Below are positions 6,801 to 14,373 of a DNA stretch of 14,373 nucleotides, one piece after another (positions within the stretch are counted from its first letter, which is position 1; each line of letters begins with the position of its first letter). Origin of the DNA: Kiritimatiellia bacterium (GTDB lineage Bacteria > Verrucomicrobiota > Kiritimatiellia > RFP12 > UBA3636); assembly GCA_016295275.1 (NCBI GenBank), contig JAEDLN010000034.1, forward strand, positions 1-14,373, given 5' to 3'. The notes under the pieces are model-generated. The model was not told the DNA's origin. It saw only the letters and a list, made by a program, of their open reading frames with translations, and did not search any database. The position numbers and the translations under genes are program-made.

Positions 6801-7409
6801 ATGCAGGTTTTTCGGGCACCGCTCACGGAGGCGGACGAAGCGGCGATTCGCGCACTTCTTTTGCAAGGTGGCATCGGTCTTATTCCGACCGATACAGTGT
6901 ATGGAGTTGTTGCGGTTCCCGGAGACAATGACGCGCTTTCGCGCATCATTGCATCCAAAGGCCGCGATCCAAAGAAACCGAATCAGCTGCTCTGTGCCGA
7001 TTTGGAGGCGGTGGAGCGTTGGGCGGGTCACGCGCTATCGGCGGAAGAGAAGCGTCTGGCGGAAGCCTTTTGGCCCGGGGCGCTTACCATCGTCGTCTGC
7101 GTGCCGGGAGCCGTGCAAGGGACGGAAGGGTTTCGCGTTCCGGCGGATGCGACGGCTCGCACGATCTGCCGTTTGGCGGGAGGTCTGTTGCGCTGCACGA
7201 GTGCCAATCGAAGCGGCGATCCCGACACTTTGACGGCGGAAGACGCCATGGCAGAGATTCCCGATGCGGACTTTGTCGTGGACGGCGGCGCATGCAGGCC
7301 GGGTTCGCGTCCTTCGACGGTTGTCCGCGTTTTGGATGGAGGCGAGCTTCGGATTTTCCGGGAAGCCGCGTTTTCGCGAGAGCAAATCATGACCGCCTTA
7401 AACGGCTAG
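6801..7409 (+). CDS. tsaC: L-threonylcarbamoyladenylate synthase (TsaC/YrdC type)
   Basis: The enzyme makes threonylcarbamoyl-AMP from threonine, bicarbonate and ATP, the first step of t6A formation at position 37 of ANN-decoding tRNAs; TsaB/TsaD/TsaE complete it. Family motifs are present in order: PTDTVYG (29-35), KGRDPKKP (53-60), the WPGALT block (91-96), CTSANRSGD (142-150) and PSTVV (171-175). At 202 residues it is the short YrdC-only form, without the extra Sua5 domain. The ATG is supported by AAGGGGG ending six bases upstream, which overlaps the previous stop codon. It lies between the membrane protein gene and hrpB, apparently co-transcribed. The other t6A genes are not in the window. 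Confidence 0.93.
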   Translation: MQVFRAPLTEADEAAIRALLLQGGIGLIPTDTVYGVVAVPGDNDALSRIIASKGRDPKKPNQLLCADLEAVERWAGHALSAEEKRLAEAFWPGALTIVVCVPGAVQGTEGFRVPADATARTICRLAGGLLRCTSANRSGDPDTLTAEDAMAEIPDADFVVDGGACRPGSRPSTVVRVLDGGELRIFREAAFSREQIMTALNG

Positions 7410-7439
7410 CTTTCTTTTTGTTTCTACTGATTTTCCGCC

Positions 7440-9959
7440 ATGTTGTTTCCCGCCTATCCCGTCACGGAGGTTCTTCCGCGTCTTTGCGAAGTTCTCGGCA
7501 AGCATACCGCAGCGATTTTGAAGGCGCCTGCGGGCTCCGGCAAGACGACATTGGTGCCGTTGGCGCTATTGAACGAGCCATGGCTGGCGGGACGCAAGAT
7601 TTTGCTTTTGGAGCCGCGTCGCATGGCGGCGCGGGCGGCGGCCTGGCGCATGGCGGAGCTCCTGGGGGAACAGACGGGCGAGACGGTCGGCTACCAAGTT
7701 CGGATGGAGCGTTGTGCCACATCCAAGACACGGATTCTGGTGTTGACGGAAGGTTTGTTGACCCGCCGATTGCTGGACGATCCGGAGCTGGCGGATGTCG
7801 GTGCGATTCTCTTTGACGAATTTCACGAGCGAAGTCTACAAGCCGATTTCGGGCTCGCCTTGGCGCTGGATGTGCGTCGGGCTCTGCGTCCGGATTTACG
7901 GCTTTTGATCATGTCGGCTACCTTGCACATTCCGGATGTGTCTCGTTTTTTGGGAGAAGGAACGCCGATTGTCGAAGCTTCGGGGCGGCTTTATCCGGTG
8001 GAGACGATTTTTTTGCCGTTGCGCACCCGTTTTCCGCGCCTTGCGGAGCAAGTGGCGGCGGGTATTCGCCGAGCGTGTGCGGAGCATGACGGCTCCATTC
8101 TCGCCTTCTTGCCCGGAGAGGGGGAAATCCGGGCCTGTGCGGAGATTCTGTCCGCGCCCCATTCGCTTCCGGACGGGGTTGACCTGCGACCGCTTTATGC
8201 GGCGCTTCCGCGAGCGCGTCAAGATGAGGCGCTTCGCCCTTGTGCGGCGGGGCGCCGAAAGGTCGTGCTGGCAACCTCCATTGCGGAGTCGTCGCTTACC
8301 ATTGAGGGCATTTCCTGTGTGGTGGACAGCGGCTTTGCGCGCGTCTCCCGCTTTTCGCCTGCGACGGGCATGAGCCATTTGGAGACCATTCGCATTTCGC
8401 GCGATCGTGCCGATCAGCGCACGGGGCGTGCGGGGCGATTGGGCAACGGCTTTTGCTATCGTCTGTGGAGCGAAGAGGAGGATCGCCGGCTGTCGCCGGT
8501 TGCGCAGCCGGAGATTTTGTCGGCGGATCTGGCCGATCTCGTCCTTGCCTGTGCGGATTGGGGCGATTCTTCCGGCAAGAGTCTGCCGTGGCCGACGATG
8601 CCGCCACAAATGGCATGGAACCAGGCGACGGAGCTGTTGCGGCTATTGGGAGCGCTTGACGAATCGGGGTCGGTGACGCCGCATGGCCATGCGCTTTTGC
8701 GTTTTGGCATGCATCCTCGTTTATCCCATACGATTCTTTCGGCATCGGCACAAGGAGACGGCTCTCTTCATACCGCATGTCTGCTTGCGGCGGCGCTTTC
8801 CGAGGGAGCGGGGGCGGGGTTGCGCGGAAGCACGAATGCGGAAGTTCTGTTGTTGGAATTGGAAGAAGGCGGGCGGGATATTCCGCCGGCGGTTCGGGCG
8901 CGTGTCCGCGAGTTGGCGCGTTTGTGGGAGCAGACGGCGGCACGCATACGCACACCGGTGGCGCACCGGGAAAATAGGCGGTGCGGGGCAGGGGAATTGC
9001 TGGCGTATGCATATCCGGATCGGATTGCCCGGAGGCGCGGGCTTGCCCGCGATCAAGGGCGATATCAGCTGTTCGGCGGGCGTGGCGCCAAGTTGCCGCC
9101 GAATGACGGGTTGGCGCAATCGGAGTGGATTGTCGTCGCGGAAATCGAGGATAGCGATGCGGATGGAACGGTCCGATTGGCGGCCGGCATTTCCGCAGAA
9201 TCGGTTCTGCGACTGTACGGCGATTCGTTCACGAAAAAAGAGGTCCTGATGTGGAACCCGCGACTTTTGCGTGTCGACGTCGTGGAGCGGGAATGTCTGG
9301 GGGCGATTACGGTACGGGAGCGGCCGCTCAAAGATCCGGATTTCGAGCAGGTCTTAAGCTGTTTGTGTCAGGGAATCCGTACCGAAGGCATCCGGCGTCT
9401 ACAATGGTCTCGTGGGGCTTGCGAGCTGCAGGCGAGAGCACTCTTTTTGCGGAAATGGCTTCCGGAGGAAGAGATTCCGGACTTGACCGATGAAGCATTG
9501 GCGGCGGATTTGGAGAATTGGCTTGGTTCGTATCTTTATGGATGTACGACATTGGCGCAGGCGGCGGAGATTGATCTGCTTCCGGCGCTCACGGCGCGCC
9601 TGGGGGCTGTCTATCCGCATTTTGACGAATGGGCTCCCACGCATCTGACCGTTCCGAGCGGCTCTCGCATCCGCATCGATTATTCGAGCGAACAGCCTTC
9701 GGCATCGGTGCGGATACAAGAGACCTTTGGCATGCGCGAGACGCCGCGCGTTGCGCGCGGGAAGGTGCCGGTCTTGCTGCAGTTGCTTTCACCTGCCCAG
9801 CGGCCTGTTCAGATCACATCCGATCTTGCCAGTTTTTGGCGCGAAGGGTATCAGGCGGTACGCAAGGAATTGCGCGGGCGGTATCCGCGGCATGAATGGC
9901 CGGAGGACCCGACATTTGCACAAGCGACACGGCGAGCCAAGCCACGCGGGCCACGCTGA
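7440..9959 (+). CDS. hrpB: ATP-dependent RNA helicase HrpB (DEAH/RHA type), 839 aa
   Basis: This is a superfamily 2 helicase of the bacterial HrpB group. Walker A is GSGKTT (32-37), motif Ia EPRRMAAR (58-65), motif II DEFH (126-129) within DEFHERSLQAD as is typical of HrpB, motif III SAT (159-161), motif V ATSIAESSLTIEG (278-290) and motif VI QRTGRAGR (326-333). The ratchet/HA2-like region and the long C-terminal HrpB domain follow, and the full length is as expected, so it looks intact. The cellular role of HrpB is poorly defined; RNA remodelling is inferred from family. The gene follows tsaC by 30 bases with a pyrimidine-rich gap, no terminator and no clear SD site. It converges with the DUF58 gene 21 bases away, with no hairpin terminator between them. 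Confidence 0.95.
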   Translation: MLFPAYPVTEVLPRLCEVLGKHTAAILKAPAGSGKTTLVPLALLNEPWLAGRKILLLEPRRMAARAAAWRMAELLGEQTGETVGYQVRMERCATSKTRILVLTEGLLTRRLLDDPELADVGAILFDEFHERSLQADFGLALALDVRRALRPDLRLLIMSATLHIPDVSRFLGEGTPIVEASGRLYPVETIFLPLRTRFPRLAEQVAAGIRRACAEHDGSILAFLPGEGEIRACAEILSAPHSLPDGVDLRPLYAALPRARQDEALRPCAAGRRKVVLATSIAESSLTIEGISCVVDSGFARVSRFSPATGMSHLETIRISRDRADQRTGRAGRLGNGFCYRLWSEEEDRRLSPVAQPEILSADLADLVLACADWGDSSGKSLPWPTMPPQMAWNQATELLRLLGALDESGSVTPHGHALLRFGMHPRLSHTILSASAQGDGSLHTACLLAAALSEGAGAGLRGSTNAEVLLLELEEGGRDIPPAVRARVRELARLWEQTAARIRTPVAHRENRRCGAGELLAYAYPDRIARRRGLARDQGRYQLFGGRGAKLPPNDGLAQSEWIVVAEIEDSDADGTVRLAAGISAESVLRLYGDSFTKKEVLMWNPRLLRVDVVERECLGAITVRERPLKDPDFEQVLSCLCQGIRTEGIRRLQWSRGACELQARALFLRKWLPEEEIPDLTDEALAADLENWLGSYLYGCTTLAQAAEIDLLPALTARLGAVYPHFDEWAPTHLTVPSGSRIRIDYSSEQPSASVRIQETFGMRETPRVARGKVPVLLQLLSPAQRPVQITSDLASFWREGYQAVRKELRGRYPRHEWPEDPTFAQATRRAKPRGPR

Positions 9960-9980
9960 AAGGCACGCTTCGGGGCGGGC

Positions 9981-10874
9981 TTAGGCGCGGTGGCGGAGAC
10001 GGCGGTTGGCGCGGCGACGGAAGAAGCTGCGAATCGCATCGATCGGATCGACATCGGTTGAAAACCGCATTGTCGAGACATGGCTGCGGAGAAACCGGTC
10101 CTGCAAAGCTTCATCGGCTTGTTTGACCTGTTCCGCAAATGCGTCGCGAAGTTTTCGGGAGGAGAGATCGATCCAGCGTGTTTCACCGGTTTCGGGGTCG
10201 GTCAGTTCCAGCATTCCGGCATCCGGAAGGTTGCACTCGGCGGGATCGGAGACGGGGCAGCAGATGAGATCGTGCTTGCGGGCGATCCGGGCGAGGGCCG
10301 TATCGTAGCCGTCATCCTGAAAGTCGGAAATCAAAAAGACGACCGAACGGCGGTGCTGAACGGTTTCAAGGCGGTGAAGCGCTTCTGCGATATTGGTTTT
10401 TCCGGTGGCATTTTCCGCCGAGGAAAGGATTTCGCGCACGATTCGGGAAACGGCGTTGCGTCCTCTTTGCGGGGAAATCTCCTTTACGATCCGGTCGGAG
10501 AAGAGGATCAAGCCGACATTGTCCTGATTGTGGATGGATGTGAATGCCAAAAGAGCGGCGATTTCTGCGGCCAGATCGGCCTTTGTTCGGGTGCCGGATC
10601 CGAAATTCAGCGAGCCGGAAACATCAATGAGGAATTGAACCGTCAGCTGACGCTCCTCCGTATAGCATTTGATTTGGGGAACGCCCGTACGGGCGGTGAC
10701 ATTCCAATCGATGGAGCGCACGTCATCGCCGAATTGGTATTCGCGGATTTCATCGAATTCGATGCCCTTGCCTTTGAACGAAGTATGGTAATCCCCCGAG
10801 AGGCGCTCGTCGACGAGTCGTCTTGTCAGGATGCGGATCGACCGCACTTTTTGCATGAGTTCCAGCGTATCCAT
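9981..10874 (-). CDS. DUF58 domain protein with von Willebrand A-like fold, 297 aa
   Basis: The N-terminal block is the DUF58 signature: SGDYHTSFKGKGIEFDEIR (26-44), GDDVRSIDWNVTARTG (49-64) and EERQLTV (74-80). A vWA-like domain follows with the metal-site motif DVSGS (84-88), a later TGKTN and ISDFQDD, which could supply the other metal ligands. No signal peptide or membrane segment is seen, so it is probably cytosolic. DUF58 proteins usually sit beside MoxR-type AAA ATPases and act with them in envelope or stress functions, but none is here. The frame stays open to 11012, overlapping the scpA start, but the extra 46 residues do not look like the family, and the conserved part starts at the Met at 10874. 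The Met at 10856 is also possible. Function is unknown. Confidence 0.88.
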   Translation of the reverse strand: MDTLELMQKVRSIRILTRRLVDERLSGDYHTSFKGKGIEFDEIREYQFGDDVRSIDWNVTARTGVPQIKCYTEERQLTVQFLIDVSGSLNFGSGTRTKADLAAEIAALLAFTSIHNQDNVGLILFSDRIVKEISPQRGRNAVSRIVREILSSAENATGKTNIAEALHRLETVQHRRSVVFLISDFQDDGYDTALARIARKHDLICCPVSDPAECNLPDAGMLELTDPETGETRWIDLSSRKLRDAFAEQVKQADEALQDRFLRSHVSTMRFSTDVDPIDAIRSFFRRRANRRLRHRA

Positions 10875-10884
10875 TTCGGGAGGA

Positions 10885-10913
10885 AGTGTAATCGCGGGGA
10901 AAAGAAGCGTCAA
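10885..10913 (-). promoter_or_regulatory. Promoter candidate for the DUF58 gene, near-leaderless
   Basis: On the minus strand, TTGACG (10908-10913) and TACACT (10885-10890) are 17 bases apart. The -10 box ends ten bases before the ATG at 10874, so the predicted transcript would start only a few bases before the start codon. No SD site is present, which fits a leaderless or nearly leaderless mRNA. If the Met at 10856 is used instead, the leader would be about 22 bases. Confidence 0.5.
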
Positions 10914-10945
10914 GTCGAACAGTCGCGTCGGACGCTCTCGCCTCG

Positions 10946-10974
10946 TTGCGGGTGCAAGCCGATTCAGGTAGAAT
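10946..10974 (+). promoter_or_regulatory. Promoter candidate for the scpA-scpB-dapF-rsmE operon
   Basis: TTGCGG (10946-10951) and TAGAAT (10969-10974) are 17 bases apart, with four and five matches to the sigma70 consensus. Predicted transcription starts near 10981, giving a leader of about 30 bases to the scpA ATG at 11011. The promoter is divergent from the DUF58 promoter, with about 30 bases between the two -35 boxes, so the two polymerases could not easily bind together. Confidence 0.6.
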
Positions 10975-11010
10975 GGCGCGGATATTTCGAGTACGGGAAC
11001 ACGACACGCC

Positions 11011-11820
11011 ATGATTCAGTTGCAGCCGGACGACTATAAGGTCAATTTGGAGGTATTTGAAGGACCTCTCGATCTTCTTTTGTACCTAATTCGCAAAGAC
11101 GAGGTTGATATTTACGACATCCCGATTGCGCGAATTGCGGCGGAGTACACGGAGTACATCCGTCTCATGAAGATGCTCGATTTGAATATGGCGGGCGAGT
11201 TTCTCGTTATGGCATCGACGCTTTCGTATATCAAGAGCAGGATGCTACTTCCGGCCGATACGCGCGGAGACGAGACGGGGGAAGCGGGCGGGGAAGAGGA
11301 AAAAGATCCCCGGTGGGAGCTTGTTCGCCAGCTATTGGATTACAAGCGCTTCAAGGAAGCCGCGAATGGGTTGCTGGAGTTGGAACGACGCCAGCAGAAT
11401 ATGTTTGGGGCGAGCGGCGCTCCTTTGGTTTCCGCCGACGATCAAAAAGAAGAGCGCAAGCTTTCGGAGGTCGGCATCTTCGATTTGATCAAGGCGTTTC
11501 ATGAGGTTTTGGAGCGGGCCGTTGTCGAGCCGATCGGCGAGATCGAGCCGGCGCAATGGCGGGTAAGCGACAAGATCGATACCATTCTAGGCATAACCGC
11601 ACAGCGCAAAAGCATTGGATTTACGGAACTTTTCACGAAAGAATCGCCCCGTGGCGAGATTATCGTGACCTTTCTGGCCTTGTTGGAGCTGTTGCGTTTG
11701 CGGCAGGTGATGGTGGTGCAGGACGGTGCCTTTACGGAGATTCAGATCCGGCCGTTTTCGGCACATGAAGAGGACCGTCCGGTCATTGGAGGAGGCGATC
11801 ATGTTGAGCAGTGCGAGTGA
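11011..11820 (+). CDS. scpA: Segregation and condensation protein A (kleisin)
   Basis: ScpA is the kleisin subunit that bridges the SMC dimer heads and binds an ScpB dimer, forming the condensin that organises the chromosome. The N-terminal block VNLEVFEGPLDLLLYLIRK (11-29) with VDIYDIPI and LDLNMAGEFLVMASTLSYIKSRMLLP is the family signature for binding the SMC neck. The middle, with an acidic stretch around 88-100, should bind ScpB. The winged-helix end (about 180-255) carries the SMC cap-binding part. At 269 residues it is normal in length. No SD site is visible before the ATG. It is first in an operon with scpB, whose start lies inside its 3' end; smc is not in the window. Confidence 0.95.
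   Translation: MIQLQPDDYKVNLEVFEGPLDLLLYLIRKDEVDIYDIPIARIAAEYTEYIRLMKMLDLNMAGEFLVMASTLSYIKSRMLLPADTRGDETGEAGGEEEKDPRWELVRQLLDYKRFKEAANGLLELERRQQNMFGASGAPLVSADDQKEERKLSEVGIFDLIKAFHEVLERAVVEPIGEIEPAQWRVSDKIDTILGITAQRKSIGFTELFTKESPRGEIIVTFLALLELLRLRQVMVVQDGAFTEIQIRPFSAHEEDRPVIGGGDHVEQCE
11788..11795 (+). promoter_or_regulatory. Strong ribosome binding site of scpB, inside scpA
   Basis: GAGGAGGC-type sequence lies five to six bases before the ATG at 11801 and is the best SD match in the window. It fixes the scpB start at 11801 even though its frame is open back to 11726. Its place within scpA, with the scpA stop 20 bases downstream of the new start, points to translational coupling that would keep the kleisin and its partner in step. 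Confidence 0.75.
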
Positions 11821-12601
11821 TCGGGACGTTCCGTTGCAGGCGATTCTCGCCGCGCTTATTTTAGGGGCGGATCATGCATTGACGCTGGAGGAGTTGCGCG
11901 GTGTTTTGGAAGAAGTCGAGAAGCAGCGTCTTGCCCAAAGCCAGGAAGGTCCGGACGTGTCGGATGTCGAGCTGGAAGCGGCGCAGGCCGAAGCCGATTT
12001 GGCTTCGGGGCGTACGCTTGGAACGATTCCTCGCGAGCAAGCGGAGAGTGCCATAGCGGCTGCGCGTGCCGAACGGGAAGCCCGTGCCAAGGAGAAGCCG
12101 GCGGCGGCAAAGATCTGCACGCCCTCGGAATTGCGCAAAGCCATAGAGAGCATCCGCGCCTCGCTGAAGGAATCCGGGCTCGGTATCGAGCTTGTCGAAA
12201 TCAATGGCGGATATCGTTTTCAGACTGCGGCGGCATGCGGACCATGGGTGCGTCAAATGCTGAACAAAGGGCGTGCAACCGTGTTGTCGCGTCCCTCGAT
12301 CGAGACGCTTGCCATCATTGCCTACCGCCAGCCCGTCTCGCGTTCGGAAATCGAGAGTGTCCGCGGCGTGAATGCCGGCCATGTCATCAAGGCTCTCATG
12401 GAGATGCAGCTCGTGCGCATTGTCGGGCGCAGCGATTTGCCGGGGCGGCCCTTTCTGTTTGGAACGACGCCGCAGTTTCTGGAGCATTTCGGCTTGAAGA
12501 GTCTGGATGATCTCGAGCGGATAGAAGGGGCGCAGGATCTTTTGCATTCCAAGCCGACGGCGCCGCAGCGCCCGAGCGGACCGACCATGCGTGTCCGTTA
12601 G
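11801..12601 (+). CDS. scpB: Segregation and condensation protein B, with an inserted charged region
   Basis: ScpB dimers bind ScpA in the SMC condensin. The first winged-helix domain begins with LQAILAALILGADHALTLEELRGVL split around residues 12-36, and finishes with SELRKAIESIRASL and GIELVEINGGYRFQT (128-142). The second winged helix holds LSRPSIETLAIIAYRQPVSR (162-181), RGVN, and GRSDLPGRPFLFGTT (209-223), all classical. Between the halves of the first domain, residues about 40-107 are an Ala/Glu/Arg-rich stretch likely to be helical and not found in short ScpB proteins. Length is 266 residues with the chosen start, supported by the ribosome site just upstream. It overlaps scpA by 20 bases and is followed by dapF after 49 bases. 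Confidence 0.93.
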   Translation: MLSSASDRDVPLQAILAALILGADHALTLEELRGVLEEVEKQRLAQSQEGPDVSDVELEAAQAEADLASGRTLGTIPREQAESAIAAARAEREARAKEKPAAAKICTPSELRKAIESIRASLKESGLGIELVEINGGYRFQTAAACGPWVRQMLNKGRATVLSRPSIETLAIIAYRQPVSRSEIESVRGVNAGHVIKALMEMQLVRIVGRSDLPGRPFLFGTTPQFLEHFGLKSLDDLERIEGAQDLLHSKPTAPQRPSGPTMRVR

Positions 12602-12650
12602 CGGTGCGTCGGTTTGCACGGACGAAAAGACGAGACGGAAGGAGAGAGAA

Positions 12651-13481
12651 ATGAAGTTCGATTTTGCCAAAATGCATGGAGCCGGCAATACCTTCGTCAT
12701 GATCGACGATCCGACGGCGAGTTTTCCGTTGGATGCATCCGTCATTCGACGGCTTTGTTCCATGCAGGAAGGACTTGGCACGGAAGGGCTTATTCTTCTG
12801 CGTCCGGCGATGTCGGAGGAAACGGCGTTTCGCATGTTGTTTTTCAATCCGGACGGCTCCCGTGCCTCGATGTGCGGAAACGGCGCACGTTGTGTCGTGT
12901 TTTTTGCGGTGCGGCGGGGCCGCGCCTCCTCCCGGCCGTGTTTTGAGACGGACGCCGGACAGATTGAGGCGGAGCTGGTTTCCGCAACGGATTGGGACGC
13001 TCGGGTGAGAGTTCGGATGACGGCGCCCAAAAATCGCCGTGACGGGCTTTCCGCCGGCGATTCAGGGTATCGATACGCCTCGCTGGATACGGGGGTTCCG
13101 CATGCCGTTGCCTTTGTGGCGGACGTCAAGTGCGTAGACGTCCAAGCGGAGGGAAGTGCAGTGCGCTATTCGCCGGTATTTGAGCCGGAAGGGACGAATG
13201 TCGATTTTGTCCAGGTTGTCGGCCGACACGAGGCGTTTGTCCGTACCTACGAGCGCGGCGTCGAAGCCGAAACGGGGGCTTGTGGAACGGGATGCACGGC
13301 ATCGGCGGTAGCGGCTGTGGAAGCGGGACTGTGCGAATCGCCCGTAATCATACACACGGCATTTGGGGCGGATCTGTCGTTCGACTGCATCCGGGGTGCG
13401 GACGGATTGGTGCAGAGCGTATTCATGACGGGTCCTGCGCATGTCATTTGCGAAGGGACGCTAAGCGTCGAACTGGCATGA
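12651..13481 (+). CDS. dapF: Diaminopimelate epimerase
   Basis: The enzyme converts LL- to meso-diaminopimelate, the precursor of lysine and of the peptidoglycan cross-link, by a two-cysteine racemisation in the cytosol. KMHGAGNTFVMID (7-19) is the family's first block; MCGNGARC (74-81) carries catalytic Cys75 and ETGACGTGC (217-225) carries catalytic Cys221. The substrate loop GTNVDF (191-196) is present too. Length, 276 residues, is normal. The frame is open from 12591, but the ATG at 12651 follows AAGGAGAG by four bases and begins exactly at the conserved N-terminus. Its stop overlaps the rsmE start as ATGA. It implies a meso-DAP-type cell wall or at least lysine synthesis. Confidence 0.96.
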   Translation: MKFDFAKMHGAGNTFVMIDDPTASFPLDASVIRRLCSMQEGLGTEGLILLRPAMSEETAFRMLFFNPDGSRASMCGNGARCVVFFAVRRGRASSRPCFETDAGQIEAELVSATDWDARVRVRMTAPKNRRDGLSAGDSGYRYASLDTGVPHAVAFVADVKCVDVQAEGSAVRYSPVFEPEGTNVDFVQVVGRHEAFVRTYERGVEAETGACGTGCTASAVAAVEAGLCESPVIIHTAFGADLSFDCIRGADGLVQSVFMTGPAHVICEGTLSVELA

Positions 13482-14269
13482 ACAGGATTCTCTTCGAACG
13501 CGAAGACGTTGCGGAAGGCGGCGAGATTGTCCGGCTGTCGGGGCGTGCGGCGCATCACATTCTCTCGGTGTTGAAAGCTCGACCGGGCAGTATTTTGCGG
13601 CTTGGAGAAATCGGCGGTGCCCGCTACAACAATGCGGAGCTTGTTGCGGTGGAGGAGCAGGAGCCGGGAATGCCGGTCGTTTCGGTGCGCATCGGGACGC
13701 CTACGCCGCCATTGGCGCGTGCCCCCTATGATTTGCTCCTTGCGATGCCACGGCCGAAATGCCTGACGCGTCTTTTGCCGCAGATTGCCGCTTTCGGGGT
13801 GCGTCGACTTTTTTTGACGGCGGCGGAAAAGGTCGAGAAATCATACTGGGGCAGTACGCGCGTTCGGGAGGAAGAACGGCGCGCGCTGTTGCTCGAAGGA
13901 CTCGAGCAATCCGGTGACACCATTTTGCCGGAAGTTCGGATTGTCCGTCGGCTGAAGCCGTTTTTGGAGGATGAGATTCCGCTGCTCTATCCGTCGGGAA
14001 GCCGATTTTTCGCCCATCCCGACAATCCGGGCGACGAGCATAGAGGAAGTGTCTGCTTGTCCGCCGGCCGTGAGGCGTGGCATGGTTTTCGCGAAGCATC
14101 TGTTTCGTCGGGCGAGGGGCTATTGGCGATTGGACCGGAGGGAGGATGGTCTCCCTTTGAAGTTGCGATGTTCGATCGCCTCGGTTTTCAGCGGCTATCT
14201 CTTGGCGAGCGCATTTTTCGTACGGATACGGCGGTTGTCGGGCTTCTTGCCCTCGCCGATTGCCGCTGA
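13478..14269 (+). CDS. rsmE: 16S rRNA (uracil-1498-N3)-methyltransferase
   Basis: RsmE adds the methyl group of m3U1498 in helix 44 of 16S rRNA, using S-adenosylmethionine; it is a SPOUT-class (trefoil-knot) enzyme acting on the assembled 30S subunit. Residues 1-75 form the small N-terminal PUA-like RNA-binding domain, with HHILSVLKARPG (26-37). The SPOUT domain shows RPKCLTRLLPQIAAFGV (92-108), IGPEGGW (218-224) and LGERIFRTDTA (242-252), the knot motifs that hold the cofactor. Length, 263 residues, is slightly longer than common forms. The frame is open far upstream, but the ATG at 13478 matches the family start and overlaps the dapF stop by four bases. No terminator is visible after the stop. 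Confidence 0.94.
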   Translation: MNRILFEREDVAEGGEIVRLSGRAAHHILSVLKARPGSILRLGEIGGARYNNAELVAVEEQEPGMPVVSVRIGTPTPPLARAPYDLLLAMPRPKCLTRLLPQIAAFGVRRLFLTAAEKVEKSYWGSTRVREEERRALLLEGLEQSGDTILPEVRIVRRLKPFLEDEIPLLYPSGSRFFAHPDNPGDEHRGSVCLSAGREAWHGFREASVSSGEGLLAIGPEGGWSPFEVAMFDRLGFQRLSLGERIFRTDTAVVGLLALADCR

Positions 14270-14373
14270 CGCCGCGCGGAATCATTCGGAGAAACGGGTT
14301 CTTTGCCGATAGGGGGACTCCGTTATACAGAAGGGTCTTGTCTAATCGGATTTTGGTAGACTGTTGGCTGTTC

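Noticed and set aside
10875..11012. Longer DUF58 start giving 46 extra residues
   Set aside because: The extension overlaps the scpA start codon and both promoter candidates and shows no resemblance to the DUF58 N-terminus, which begins at the Met at 10874.
11726..11800. Upstream extension of scpB
   Set aside because: It lies within scpA, and the strong GGAGGAGG site directly before 11801 and the family N-terminus support the shorter form.
13280..13477. Upstream extension of rsmE
   Set aside because: It is wholly inside dapF in another frame; the ATGA overlap at 13478 and the family start support the shorter gene.
14270..14373. Promoter or terminator in the last 104 bases
   Set aside because: A TAGACT box at 14357-14362 has no -35 box at proper spacing (TTGTCT is only 13 bases away), and no hairpin with T-run follows rsmE. 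Nothing there can be supported.

Overview
The window looks like a chromosomal segment of a GC-rich, Gram-negative-type bacterium. The style of the genes suggests the PVC group (Kiritimatiellota, Lentisphaerota or Verrucomicrobiota). The pointers are a large secreted clan GH-A glycosidase with no close textbook family, an scpA-scpB-dapF-rsmE cluster, mixed use of Shine-Dalgarno (SD) sites, and GC-rich intergenic repeats. This placement is an inference from general resemblance; no marker gene in the window settles it.

Layout, left to right. Positions 1-160 hold a very GC-rich, purine-biased repeat. A strong rho-independent terminator (167-200) then closes a minus-strand gene for a 923-residue exported glycoside hydrolase (226-2997), which has a well-formed sigma70-type promoter at 3051-3079. 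A gap of about 730 bases follows. Its left part (2998-3190) is AT-richer and regulatory, with two dyads. Its right part (about 3190-3660) is again the GC-rich repeat and includes a canonical G-quadruplex motif. Members of the same repeat family therefore flank the hydrolase on both sides.

From 3729 to 9959 five plus-strand genes lie close together, probably as one transcription unit: two GT4 glycosyltransferases overlapping by ATGA, a small Mpv17/PMP22-like membrane protein, the tRNA t6A enzyme TsaC/YrdC, and the DEAH-type helicase HrpB. HrpB converges on a minus-strand DUF58 (von Willebrand-like) gene at 9981-10874. That gene shares a short divergent promoter region with the next block.

The last block (11011-14269, plus strand) is scpA, scpB, dapF and rsmE. 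These cover chromosome condensation with SMC, lysine and peptidoglycan precursor synthesis, and 16S rRNA methylation. The first two and last two overlap, which implies translational coupling.

Most of the window is housekeeping. I found no CRISPR array, tRNA, rRNA, transposase, phage gene or recognisable defence system, and I cannot support a claim of a new multi-gene system. The parts most worth a second look are the GC-rich repeat family around the hydrolase, the hydrolase itself, the back-to-back promoters between the DUF58 gene and scpA (with a predicted near-leaderless DUF58 mRNA), the orphan DUF58 gene, and a long charged insertion in ScpB.
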